Below are positions 50,014 to 58,128 of a stretch of 64,000 nt of DNA, piece by piece; within the stretch, counting starts at the first letter, position 1; each line of letters starts with the position of its first letter. Where the stretch lies: contig NZ_NOXS01000032.1 in assembly GCF_002251735.1 (NCBI RefSeq), positions 186,001 to 250,000 of the forward strand, written 5' to 3'. The position numbers and the translations under genes are program-made. The DNA is from Elstera cyanobacteriorum. Its GTDB lineage: Bacteria > Pseudomonadota > Alphaproteobacteria > Elsterales > Elsteraceae. Below the pieces are notes generated by a model. It did no database searches. It was given only the letters and a program-made list of their open reading frames with translations, and was not told the origin of the DNA.

Positions 50014-50625
50014 ATGCATTTTTTTGAACGGATGCGCGACCATTTCGAGCGCGGGCACCATTTTGGTCCCGGCGGCTTCGGGCGGCATGGCTTTGGCCGG
50101 GGCGGGCGCGGCGGCTTCTGGGATTGGGGCGGGGACGAGGGCGATCATGGCCGCGGTGGCCGGCGCCGGGTTCTCGACGCCGCCGAATTACGCACGGTGC
50201 TGTTGAAGCTGATCGCCGATCAACCCCGGCATGGCTACGACCTAATCCGCGCGATTGAAGAATTGACCGGCGGGAGCTACGCCCCCAGCCCCGGCGTCGT
50301 TTACCCCGCCCTGGCCCTTCTGCAAGACCAAGGCTTTATTGTCGAAAATAGCAGTGAGGGCACGCGCAAGGCCTTTGCCGCCACGGAAGAGGGCATGACC
50401 CATTTGGCCGAAAATGCCGAAACGGTCACCGCCCTTTTCGCCCGCCTAACTGACATGGCGGCCCCGCAGGACCGCGCCGACGGTATTCCCATCCGCCGGG
50501 CCATGCATAATCTGCGCGCTGTGCTAAAGCACCGGCTATTCCGCGAGGAAACCGACCCGGAAACCTTACACGCCATCGTCGATATTCTCGATGACGCGGC
50601 CCGCAAAATCGAACGGCTACCGTGA
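50014..50625 (+). CDS. PadR-family regulator with a His/Gly-rich N-terminal extension
   Basis: Regulator of 203 residues. A 55-residue head is very rich in Gly, His, Arg and Phe. The PadR winged helix follows: LLKLIADQPRHGYDLIRAIE (about 70-89), SPGVVYPALALLQDQGFI and RKAFAATEEG. A helical dimerisation tail ends the protein. The head is unlike ordinary PadR and could bind a metal such as Ni, Zn or Cu; similar heads occur in some iron/nickel-responsive PadR proteins. ATG behind GGAGACATGAG. Confidence 0.9.
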   Translation: MHFFERMRDHFERGHHFGPGGFGRHGFGRGGRGGFWDWGGDEGDHGRGGRRRVLDAAELRTVLLKLIADQPRHGYDLIRAIEELTGGSYAPSPGVVYPALALLQDQGFIVENSSEGTRKAFAATEEGMTHLAENAETVTALFARLTDMAAPQDRADGIPIRRAMHNLRAVLKHRLFREETDPETLHAIVDILDDAARKIERLP

Positions 50626-50706
50626 GGGCCTCGCGGTTAACCCGTCTTCGGAAGCGGCTTGGCTTTACCGCCCCGCTTCCGCCCTCCCATCAGGATCAAG
50701 AGAATA

Positions 50707-51036
50707 ATGACCCAATACCACAGCACGGCCCGGTTGGAGACGACCAACGGCAGCCGTTACCTCCAGCAACTATGCAAACATTGGAGCCATAATCTGACCG
50801 TTAGCTTTACGCCAACGGAAGGGTCCGTGATCTTCCCCCGGAACGCGCGCGGTGCCGATTGGCCGGGGGATGCAACGCTGCGCCTCGCCGCCAACGAAAC
50901 GGGCCTTGAGTGTCATCTCGACGCCAGTTCCGCCGATCAACTGGCCGCCTTGAAAGGCGCGGTTGAACGGCACCTTGATCGGTTCGCCTTCCGGGAAGCG
51001 CCGCTGCGCTTTGACTGGGCCGGCCAGCCGTCTTAA
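50707..51036 (+). CDS. DUF2218 domain protein
   Basis: Protein of 109 residues matching the DUF2218 pattern: TARLETTNGSRYLQQLCKHW near the start, then FTPTEGSVIFP and a C-terminal RHLDRFAFREAPLRFDW. Function unknown; in other genomes such genes often lie near siderophore or metal genes. ATG at 50707 behind AAGAGA. It is 81 bp after the PadR gene and perhaps in its operon. Its end overlaps the convergent marC by 4 bp. Confidence 0.8.
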   Translation: MTQYHSTARLETTNGSRYLQQLCKHWSHNLTVSFTPTEGSVIFPRNARGADWPGDATLRLAANETGLECHLDASSADQLAALKGAVERHLDRFAFREAPLRFDWAGQPS

Positions 51037-51641
51037 CCGAAGGTCAGCTTCAGCCCGTCCAAGATTGACTGGGCCGATAGGGCGGCCAACAGCAGCCCCA
51101 TCACGCGGCTGACGACCAGAATCCCCGTTCGCCCCAAGGCCCGGCGCAACAGCGTGCCGAATAGCATCACGATCAGGGTAAGGCCGAGCACGGCGGCGAT
51201 CACGGTCGCCACGCGAAGCTCATCAAGCCACCCGGCGTTGCCGCTGCCCATCAACATCACCGCCAGGATCGACCCCGGCCCGGCAATCCCCGGCATCGCG
51301 ACCGGGAAGACCGCCACCTCACTAACGATAACCGCCCGTTCCTCGTTCGGCACATCTTCATGCCCATCGAAGATCATCTTCAGCGCGACGAGAAACAGGA
51401 TGACGCCGCCCGCAATGCGAAAGGCGGGGAAGCCGATGCCAAGCTGGGTCAACAACGCCTGGCCGATCACGAGAAATAGGATCAAGACCCCGCAAGAAAT
51501 CGCCACCGACAGCCGCGCCACCCGGCGGCTGTCGGCGCTATTCATCCCGGCAATCGCCGCCAAATAGATCGGCAGCACGCCGATCGGATCAATCACCACA
51601 AAGAGGGTGATGAAATCCGCTATCCAGGCAGAGAGAGTCAT
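51033..51641 (-). CDS. MarC-family integral membrane protein
   Basis: Protein of 202 residues with six hydrophobic segments. MarC signatures: FVVIDPIGVLPIYLA in the first, FRIAGGVILFLVALKMI, and VAVFPVAMPGIAGPGSILAV. The family is named after E. coli marC, which is not in fact an antibiotic-resistance gene; transport of small metabolites has been proposed. The ATG overlaps the CHAD gene stop (ATGA at 51638-51641), so it is coupled to it. A longer frame to 51734 lies over the CHAD gene. Confidence 0.9.
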   Translation of the reverse strand: MTLSAWIADFITLFVVIDPIGVLPIYLAAIAGMNSADSRRVARLSVAISCGVLILFLVIGQALLTQLGIGFPAFRIAGGVILFLVALKMIFDGHEDVPNEERAVIVSEVAVFPVAMPGIAGPGSILAVMLMGSGNAGWLDELRVATVIAAVLGLTLIVMLFGTLLRRALGRTGILVVSRVMGLLLAALSAQSILDGLKLTFG

Positions 51642-52963
51642 GTCGACGCCTCCCAAAACAGTGGCAGGTCCGCGACCTCCGCCCAGAGTTTGCCGATGCG
51701 GTTGCGATGCCGCAGGGTTCGCCCGTCCGACCAAGCGATCAACAAACCTGCGGCGAAGGCCCCGTCCTTCTCAAGGGTCGGCATCATGCCATGAATAAGG
51801 CCCCGGGCGGTAACGCCGTCGTTTAGCGTCCCAAGGGCATCTTGCAGAGCGCCCAGATGATTTTCCCAGGCTAAAACTTGCTTCTCATCGAAAATAGTCT
51901 TCGTAAAATCAATTAAATATCGAAGTTTCTTAACCTTAATTCTCAGATCATGGAGGCCGGGGACATCGATCCGATCCAGCCGGTTCCCCTGGCGGGATAC
52001 CCGGCGCCACCGGTCGGCGAGCAGGGTGCGCGCAACCTCTGTCGCCGCCGGGCCGGAAGGGAGCATCGCCGCCGCTTCGTCCCGCCAGCGTAAAACATCG
52101 AGCAAAAACGCGGTGGTTTCCCAATTGGTGATCGTGCCGCCCAATAGCCCCGCCTCATGCATCCGGCGGGCGGTGGCGACGGCGGCCAAGTTCGCCCAAC
52201 CCGGCTCGAGCGGAAAATCCCGCTCCGCCCGCACCAGGGTTTCGGCGCGGAAAACATCCAGATCGCGGACGCCCCCCAACCGCCGAGCCAGATCGCCCGC
52301 CCGCCGCCGCAAATCTTCCGCCCGCTCCGGCGCACCGACCCCAGCGCCGAATAACGGCAGTGCCGCCCGAAGGCGCCGTAGCGCAACGCGGGCCTGATGG
52401 ATCGCCACCGTCTCCTGCTGCCACGCAACAGCCGGCAGATGCAGCAGCAACGCCTCAATCACCGTATCGAGGATCGCCGCCAAGACCCGCCCAGCCGTCA
52501 TGTCGGGGGTTAGACGCAGTTTTTCAGGCTTGGGAAGAGGGTCTCCCCCTAAACGGCGATACCCTTCCGCCACCGGATCGAAATCCGGCAGCGGGATCGG
52601 GTCGGCCCGTCGCGCCTCGCCGTGCAAGGCCTCGACATCCCAACGCGCTTCAATGGCCCCGACCGGGACGCGGAGACGCACCGCCGCGTCCGTTCGCCCA
52701 TCAGGAAACTGCCAGAACACATGCTCCAGCAGCAGCGGCCCATCGTGCCAGCGCGTTCGGGTCAGGTCGAACAGCGGCATCAGCCCTGCCGCCACCGTCT
52801 GCCGGGGCGAGAGCAGCAGCGGCGCCCCCCGATGCTGCTGGTCGGGCGTATCGACGACGCACCAGGTTTCCGGTGCCCCGACCTTGCGGAACCGCCGCCA
52901 GGCCGGACGCTTCAAAATCTCGTCCAGCGCTGCCGCCTTCAACCCAAGCCAGAGCGTGCTCAT
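51638..52963 (-). CDS. CHAD domain protein
   Basis: Protein of 441 residues. The C-terminal CHAD domain (about 155-440) has conserved His in IHQARVALRRLRAALPLF and LHDLRIKVKKLRYLIDFTKT, with many basic residues. CHAD domains bind inorganic polyphosphate. The N-terminal 150 residues may be a worn-down CYTH-like domain: the ExExK motif is not seen. Gene order sixA-CHAD-marC with ATGA overlaps at both joints means the three products are made together. Confidence 0.9.
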   Translation of the reverse strand: MSTLWLGLKAAALDEILKRPAWRRFRKVGAPETWCVVDTPDQQHRGAPLLLSPRQTVAAGLMPLFDLTRTRWHDGPLLLEHVFWQFPDGRTDAAVRLRVPVGAIEARWDVEALHGEARRADPIPLPDFDPVAEGYRRLGGDPLPKPEKLRLTPDMTAGRVLAAILDTVIEALLLHLPAVAWQQETVAIHQARVALRRLRAALPLFGAGVGAPERAEDLRRRAGDLARRLGGVRDLDVFRAETLVRAERDFPLEPGWANLAAVATARRMHEAGLLGGTITNWETTAFLLDVLRWRDEAAAMLPSGPAATEVARTLLADRWRRVSRQGNRLDRIDVPGLHDLRIKVKKLRYLIDFTKTIFDEKQVLAWENHLGALQDALGTLNDGVTARGLIHGMMPTLEKDGAFAAGLLIAWSDGRTLRHRNRIGKLWAEVADLPLFWEAST

Positions 52964-53496
52964 GCCCCCGTCTCCTCACCCTCGTCCCGGGGATAGCGCA
53001 AATGGGTCAAGCGGTTGTGATGCCACACGACTTGCTGCCAACTCTCCACAGGGCACTCGAAGACGGCCAGGGCCGCCGTGGGAAACTTCAGCGATAGTTT
53101 ATCGCGCAACGCAAGATCGGTCGCCTCGCTGACGAGGCCGAGGGCGAATTCGTGCAGCCCGTCGTTATGGCCGATAACCAGCAAGGTTTCCGCGGCCTCG
53201 CCTTCCTGTTTTACAACGGCCAACAGCCGGTCGGGATCGGCGAGGTAGAGGTCTTTGAAGTAGCGCGCGCCGGGCACCCCCGCCCCAAGCCCTTCGGTCA
53301 AGAGATCCCAAGTTTCGCGGGTGCGGGTTGCGGTGGAACAGAGAACCCGGTCCGGCACAAGGCTAAGAGCGCGAAACACGTCGCCAAGCTGCCGGGCGGC
53401 GCGCTGGCCGCGGAGGTTCAGCGGGCGCGCATGATCCGATTGGCTAAGATCATCCCAGGATGATTTCGCATGCCGCAGAAGGACCAATCGGCGCAT
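52960..53496 (-). CDS. SixA-type histidine phosphatase
   Basis: Histidine-phosphatase superfamily protein of 178 residues. The catalytic LLRHAKSSW with its RHA triad is at residues 6-14, then SDHARPLNLRGQRAARQLG and VLCSTATRTRETW. The second His is in LLVIGHNDGLHEFAL. SixA removes phosphate from histidine phosphotransfer domains; other relatives act on small phosphates. It is the first gene of the three-gene operon with the CHAD and marC genes. Confidence 0.9.
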   Translation of the reverse strand: MRRLVLLRHAKSSWDDLSQSDHARPLNLRGQRAARQLGDVFRALSLVPDRVLCSTATRTRETWDLLTEGLGAGVPGARYFKDLYLADPDRLLAVVKQEGEAAETLLVIGHNDGLHEFALGLVSEATDLALRDKLSLKFPTAALAVFECPVESWQQVVWHHNRLTHLRYPRDEGEETGA

Positions 53497-53567
53497 TGCC
53501 CGTTCTCCTTACGATACCGCTGCCGGACGGGGTTCCGGCACGCACTTTGATTGGGTAGGGTTCTAGC

Positions 53568-54227
53568 ATGAAGAGAGACATTCGCCAGCCCATGCCGCAC
53601 CCGGACGTGATCGTCGAAAAGCGCGATGCAGTCTTCCAAGGCTATTTCCAGGTCGATCGCTGGCAGTTGCGCCATCGCATCGACGGCCACGCCTGGTCGC
53701 CGCCGCTGGTGCGCGAAGTTTTCGAACGCGGCCATGCGGTTGCCGTTCTGCCTTATGATCCGGTGAAAGAGAAAATCGTGGTGATCGAACAGTTCCGCAT
53801 GGGATCGCTGGCCGCCGGGCGGGATCCATGGATGCTGGAAATCGTTGCCGGGATTATCGAACCCGATGAAATCGCCGATCCCGTGGCCGTCGCCGCCCGC
53901 GAATGCTGGGAGGAGATCGGCACCGAGGTTAGGGATCTCTTCGAAGTTCTCACCTACCTGCCCTCGCCCGGCGCCGTGTCGGAAACCGTGACGCTTTATT
54001 GTGGCCGAGTGGATAGCGACCTCTTGCCACAGGCCGCCGGAAATACCGACGAGGGGGAATATATCCGCATCCTTACCTTATCGTTCGAGGAGGTTGACGC
54101 GGCGCTTGCCGCCGGGCGGTTCGAAAATTCCCTGATGCTGATCGCCGCACAATGGTTGCTGCTGAACCGGAAAAAGGTTCAAGATCATTGGCGGGTGCCG
54201 GAGAGCGCCCCGGACAAGCAAGCCTAA
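53568..54227 (+). CDS. Nudix hydrolase, ADP-ribose pyrophosphatase type
   Basis: Nudix protein of 219 residues, close in layout to NudF. The Nudix box is GIIEPDEIADPVAVAARECW followed by EEIG, with the Glu residues for Mg binding in place. Before it is VVIEQFRMGSLAAGRDPWML and after it YLPSPGAVSETVTLYCG, both typical of ADP-ribose pyrophosphatases. It probably hydrolyses ADP-ribose to AMP and ribose 5-phosphate. It starts 71 bp from the divergent sixA and is followed at 23 bp by the sulfurtransferase gene. Confidence 0.88.
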   Translation: MKRDIRQPMPHPDVIVEKRDAVFQGYFQVDRWQLRHRIDGHAWSPPLVREVFERGHAVAVLPYDPVKEKIVVIEQFRMGSLAAGRDPWMLEIVAGIIEPDEIADPVAVAARECWEEIGTEVRDLFEVLTYLPSPGAVSETVTLYCGRVDSDLLPQAAGNTDEGEYIRILTLSFEEVDAALAAGRFENSLMLIAAQWLLLNRKKVQDHWRVPESAPDKQA

Positions 54228-54250
54228 GGACTGGCAGGAGGACCGGGCAC

Positions 54251-55108
54251 ATGACAACGCGATCGGCTTTCGTATCGACCGGCTGGCTGGCGGAGCATCT
54301 TTCCGATCCGACGCTGCGGATTTTGGATGCCACCTATTTCCTGCCAGGCGTGCCGCGCAATGCCGAGGCGGAGTTTTTGGAACGCCATATTCCCGGCGCC
54401 CAGTTCTTCGATATCGACGGGCACAAGGATTTCGAAAGCGACCTGCCCCATATGCTGCCCGACCCCGATAGTTTTGCCGAAGCGATGACCGATATGGGCA
54501 TCGGCAATGACTGCACAGTCGTTTGCTACGACAGCCACGGTTTGATGAGCGCGGCCCGCCCCTGGTGGATGTTCCGCACCTTCGGGCACGATAAGGTCTT
54601 CGTGCTCGATGGCGGGTTGAAGAAATGGCTGGCGGAAGGCCGCCCGACCGAGAGCGGGCCGGTCACCCCGCCCACGGGCCGGTTTCACGCCCGTTTTCGC
54701 CCGGAACTGGTCAGCGACCGCGATGCCGTCTTGACCGCCCTCGACATGCCCGCCGTGCAGATCATCGACGCCCGAAGCGCCGGGCGCTTCGCCGCGACCG
54801 AACCCGAACCGCGCGCCGGTCTAGCCGGGGGCCATATGCCCGGGGCGCGCAATGTTCCGTCGGGGACGCTGGTCAATCCCGACACCGGCGAGATTCTCTC
54901 GAAAACCGACCTTACCGCGCGTTTTATCGCCGCCGGGGTGGATTTGAAACGCCCGATCATCACCTCCTGCGGGTCGGGCGTCACCGCTTGCCTGCTGGCC
55001 ATTGGCCTGTACGAACTTGGGCGGGCCGATGTTTCGGTTTACGATGGGTCATGGTCGGAATGGGGCAGCTATCCGGGCCTGCCGATTGCCACGGGGGATG
55101 CGGCGTGA
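54251..55108 (+). CDS. sseA: 3-mercaptopyruvate sulfurtransferase
   Basis: Two-domain rhodanese of 285 residues. The first domain has LRILDATYFLPGVPRNAEAE and HIPGAQFFDID. The catalytic domain has IIDARSAGRF, GHMPGARNVPSG and the active-site loop CGSGVTA, the form typical of mercaptopyruvate rather than thiosulfate sulfurtransferases. The start is ATG 54251 behind GGCAGGAGG; the frame extends upstream over the Nudix gene without support. Confidence 0.92.
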   Translation: MTTRSAFVSTGWLAEHLSDPTLRILDATYFLPGVPRNAEAEFLERHIPGAQFFDIDGHKDFESDLPHMLPDPDSFAEAMTDMGIGNDCTVVCYDSHGLMSAARPWWMFRTFGHDKVFVLDGGLKKWLAEGRPTESGPVTPPTGRFHARFRPELVSDRDAVLTALDMPAVQIIDARSAGRFAATEPEPRAGLAGGHMPGARNVPSGTLVNPDTGEILSKTDLTARFIAAGVDLKRPIITSCGSGVTACLLAIGLYELGRADVSVYDGSWSEWGSYPGLPIATGDAA

Positions 55109-55683
55109 ACCTTGCCTCGGTCGGCGATCCGGGGGAGATCGACGTCAAGATCACCCATCTCGAAATGCTCGCACCCCCGGCAGGCACGGCACTGCCGCAA
55201 CCGGTTCTGCCGCTGCCTTTGGTGCTAATGGCGGCGCGCAAGCCCAATTTGCGCTTTTATCGGTTTCTCTACGGCAGCGTTGGTGACCCCTGGCTGTGGT
55301 ACGAACGCCGCAAGATGCCCGATGATCAGCTCGCGGCGATCCTGACCGATCCGGCCGTTGAAGTGACCGTCGCCTATATCGGCGGGGTTCCCGCTGGCTA
55401 TTTCGAGCTCGACTCCCGCAAGAGTGGGGAGGTGGAGCTTGCCTATTTCGGGCTGGTGCCGGAGTTTATTGGCCTAAAACTCGGCCCTTATCTGTTGGAT
55501 TGTGCCGTGCGCAAAGCCTGGGCAAAGGGGCCGAAACGGGTCTGGGTGCATACGTGCAGCCTTGATCATCCCAAGGCTCTCAGCCTGTATCAGAGAGCCG
55601 GGTTCGTTCCCTTCGCTGAAGAATCGCACCGTATTCCCAATCCCGCCGCGCTGATCGCCGCCGGGCGCCAGCGCGGGGACTGA
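55105..55683 (+). CDS. GNAT-family N-acetyltransferase
   Basis: Acetyltransferase of 192 residues. Acetyl-CoA binding region: AYFGLVPEFIGLKLGPYLLD, then VWVHTCSLDHPKALSLYQRA and GFVPFAEE. The start is a GTG at 55105 whose bases overlap the sseA stop (GTGA), so it is coupled to sseA. The frame is open upstream but only over sseA. The substrate is not known. Confidence 0.87.
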   Translation: MNLASVGDPGEIDVKITHLEMLAPPAGTALPQPVLPLPLVLMAARKPNLRFYRFLYGSVGDPWLWYERRKMPDDQLAAILTDPAVEVTVAYIGGVPAGYFELDSRKSGEVELAYFGLVPEFIGLKLGPYLLDCAVRKAWAKGPKRVWVHTCSLDHPKALSLYQRAGFVPFAEESHRIPNPAALIAAGRQRGD

Positions 55684-55690
55684 AGGCCGC

Positions 55691-56110
55691 CTATTTCGCG
55701 AAAAGCTGGCCCATATCGCGGAAAGATTTGAATTCCAGCGCGTTGCCTGCGGGATCAAGGAAGAACATGGTGGCCTGTTCGCCAACCTGCCCCTTAAAGC
55801 GGATGTAAGGTTCGATCACGAACTTAATGCCCGCCGCTTTCAGCTTGTCAGCAAAGGTTTGAAACGTCTCCCACTCAAGCACGACGCCGAAATGCGGCAC
55901 GGGTACATCGTGACCATCGACCGGGTTATGGTGCTTATCCGCCCTTTCCGGCGCGAGATGGGCGACGATCTGATGCCCGAACAGATCAAAATCAATCCAT
56001 TGATCGCTCGACCGCCCTTCTGGGCACCCCAGGACCGTACCATAGAACTGCCGAGCAGCCGCCAGATCATCGACCGGGAAAGCGATATGGAAGGGGGTAA
56101 CTTTTGTCAT
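55691..56110 (-). CDS. VOC-family (glyoxalase/dioxygenase fold) protein
   Basis: Protein of 139 residues. VOC pattern: [20 protein letters not shown] at the start, [19 protein letters not shown] in the middle, and [15 protein letters not shown] at the end, with His, His and Glu as likely metal ligands. Possible roles are a glyoxalase, an antibiotic-resistance type protein or a dioxygenase. Start at ATG 56110 behind AGGAGAGG; a longer frame to 56170 has no support. It is divergent from the LysR gene at 56228. Confidence 0.85.
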   Translation of the reverse strand: MTKVTPFHIAFPVDDLAAARQFYGTVLGCPEGRSSDQWIDFDLFGHQIVAHLAPERADKHHNPVDGHDVPVPHFGVVLEWETFQTFADKLKAAGIKFVIEPYIRFKGQVGEQATMFFLDPAGNALEFKSFRDMGQLFAK

Positions 56111-56227
56111 GAAGCCTCTCCTAAAACGGGGCGCGGTGCCGCCTACCCTGCTTGTTTCCCGTGATTCCAATGGGTGTGCAAACGAGTTTTTGGTGGTCTA
56201 TCCTTCTAAAAACTCATAGCGTTGACT

Positions 56228-57145
56228 ATGCGTTTGCGCCGCCTGCCCTCCCTCAATGGGCTTCGAACCTTCGAAGTCGCCGCCCGGTTAGGGTCTTTCA
56301 CTCTGGCGGCCGAAGAGTTGCGCGTCACCCAAAGCGCCGTAAGCCGCATGGTCGCCAGCTTGGAGGCAGACCTCGGCATCCCCTTATTCGAACGGCAAGG
56401 GCCGCGTTTGACCGTTACCCCGGCGGGGATCGACTATCAGCATGCTATTGCCGCCGCGCTTAGCGATCTTGAAACCGCCACCGAGCGGCTGCGCTATGGC
56501 GAGGAGGGCGGGCCGATTGCTGTTAGCACGCTGCATACCCTCGCCTTCCGCTGGCTGGTGCCGCGCTTACAGCGGTTCGAGGCCGCCCATCCAGGCCTAA
56601 GCATCGATATAAGCACCGGCGACCGGCTGGCGAATTTCGCGACGGAGCCGGTGGATATCGGCATCCGCTATGGTTATGGCGATTGGCCGGGCTGCACAGT
56701 GCATTTCCTAATGCCGGAAACCGTTAGCCTCTTTTGCGCCCCAAGCCTGCCTACCCGCCGGGGCGGGCTGACGCAGCCCGATGATCTGCGTCATCATCGG
56801 CTGCTCTATCATTCGACCCGGCCGCAGGCGTGGCCGGATTTCTTTGCCGCCCTCGGCCTGCCGCCGCCGCTGGTGCCGCCATCGGGCCCGGGGTTCGAGC
56901 ATTTTTTTATGATCATCGAAGCCGCCGTCGCCGGGATGGGGATTGCCCTTTTGCCGGAGTTTCTGGTGCAGGATGATTTAGTCCAGGGACGCTTGATCCG
57001 GGCCTTGCCGGTCAGTGTCCGCAATCCGCGCGCCTATTATCTGGTTCATGCTAAAGGGGCCGAGCGCCGTGCGAAGGTTGCGGCCTTCCGCAATTGGCTG
57101 CTGGACGAAGCGGCGCCCTATCGGTCAGAAACCCCAGCGCCTTAG
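56228..57145 (+). CDS. LysR-family regulator, GcvA-like
   Basis: LysR-type regulator of 305 residues. LPSLNGLRTFEVAARLGSFT and ELRVTQSAVSRMVASLE form the DNA-binding domain in the form typical of the GcvA/AmpR subgroup, together with DIGIRYGYGDWPG in the effector domain. ATG 56228; the frame opens six bases earlier at a TTG. Divergent from the VOC gene, which is its most likely target. It ends with a 4-bp overlap on the convergent mltG. Confidence 0.92.
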   Translation: MRLRRLPSLNGLRTFEVAARLGSFTLAAEELRVTQSAVSRMVASLEADLGIPLFERQGPRLTVTPAGIDYQHAIAAALSDLETATERLRYGEEGGPIAVSTLHTLAFRWLVPRLQRFEAAHPGLSIDISTGDRLANFATEPVDIGIRYGYGDWPGCTVHFLMPETVSLFCAPSLPTRRGGLTQPDDLRHHRLLYHSTRPQAWPDFFAALGLPPPLVPPSGPGFEHFFMIIEAAVAGMGIALLPEFLVQDDLVQGRLIRALPVSVRNPRAYYLVHAKGAERRAKVAAFRNWLLDEAAPYRSETPAP

Positions 57146-58122
57146 GGCTTTCGGCTCTTCTCGATTTGCCGCCATTTGGCGACATTGCGGTTATGCTCGT
57201 CCAAGGTCTTGGCGAAGGCATGCCCGCCGGTGCCATCGGCAACGAAGTAAAGGTCTTCCGTCACCATCGGCTTTGCCGCCGCCATCAGCGCCGCACGACC
57301 GGGATTGGTGATCGGCCCCGCCGGAAGCCCAGCGCGGGTATAGGTGTTCCACGGCGTATCGGTATCAAGATCGGCCCGGGTTAGCGTCTTCGTTGCCCCG
57401 CCGCCGCCGACCACCCCGTAGAGCACCGTCGGGTCCGACTGAAGCTTCATACCCTTCCGCAGCCGATTGATGAAAACGCCCGAAATCCGTTCCCGCTCCG
57501 CCGCGACCCCGGTTTCCTTTTCGATCATTGAGGCGAGAACCAACAATTCTTCCGGGGTGCGCAAGGGAACCGATAGATTGCGACTGTTCCATGCCTCAGA
57601 AAGTGCTGCCTGCATCGCCGTTTGCAGGCGTTTGACCATCTCGGCCCGCCGGTCGCCGCGCTGATAATGATAGGTTTCGGGCAGCAGTGTCCCCTCCGGC
57701 AAACTATCAGCCATGCCGCCCTCCAGACCATCCGCCGTGCGGATCAGGTCTAGGATTTGGGCAGAGGTCAGCCCCTCGGGCACCGTCAGGCGCCGCACCA
57801 CCGTTTTACCCGCACGCAACTGTTCAAGAATGGCTGCCAGACTAGCCCCGGCGGGAATCTCATATTCGCCCGAACGCAGGGCACGCGGATCGCGCCGTAA
57901 TTGGGTTGCCGCCATCAACAACCAGGGTTTTTCGATAAACCCCTGTTCCAACAGCATTTGACCTATGGCGTCTGATCCCAGCCCGCGCGGGATATAGATA
58001 ACCTTCGCCCCTTGGGTCGGCCCCGGGCGGTCGATCTCGCCCTGCACCCAATTGAAGGCGAAAGCCAAAAGGGCGCCCGTAAAAACGAGCGCCCCCAGCA
58101 GGATCGATAATAGCCTGAGCAA
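57142..58122 (-). CDS. mltG: Endolytic murein transglycosylase MltG
   Basis: MltG/YceG of 326 residues, which cuts nascent glycan strands and limits their length. One N-terminal membrane segment (ILLGALVFTGALLAFAFNWV), a LysM-like domain (VIYIPRGLGSDAIGQMLLEQ), then the catalytic domain with Glu in LASMIEKETG and ISGVFINRLRKGMKLQSDPT. The frame opens with TTG at 58122, 6 nt after the fabF stop, and lacks a clear ribosome site, so coupling to fabF is likely. The fabF-mltG order is common in alphaproteobacteria. Confidence 0.94.
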   Translation of the reverse strand: MLRLLSILLGALVFTGALLAFAFNWVQGEIDRPGPTQGAKVIYIPRGLGSDAIGQMLLEQGFIEKPWLLMAATQLRRDPRALRSGEYEIPAGASLAAILEQLRAGKTVVRRLTVPEGLTSAQILDLIRTADGLEGGMADSLPEGTLLPETYHYQRGDRRAEMVKRLQTAMQAALSEAWNSRNLSVPLRTPEELLVLASMIEKETGVAAERERISGVFINRLRKGMKLQSDPTVLYGVVGGGGATKTLTRADLDTDTPWNTYTRAGLPAGPITNPGRAALMAAAKPMVTEDLYFVADGTGGHAFAKTLDEHNRNVAKWRQIEKSRKP

Positions 58123-58128
58123 GCTGCT

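Noticed and set aside
54625-55104. N-terminal extension of the GNAT frame over sseA
   Set aside because: Sequence is Arg/Gly/His-rich shadow without domain features; the GTG overlapping the sseA stop gives a normal-length acetyltransferase.
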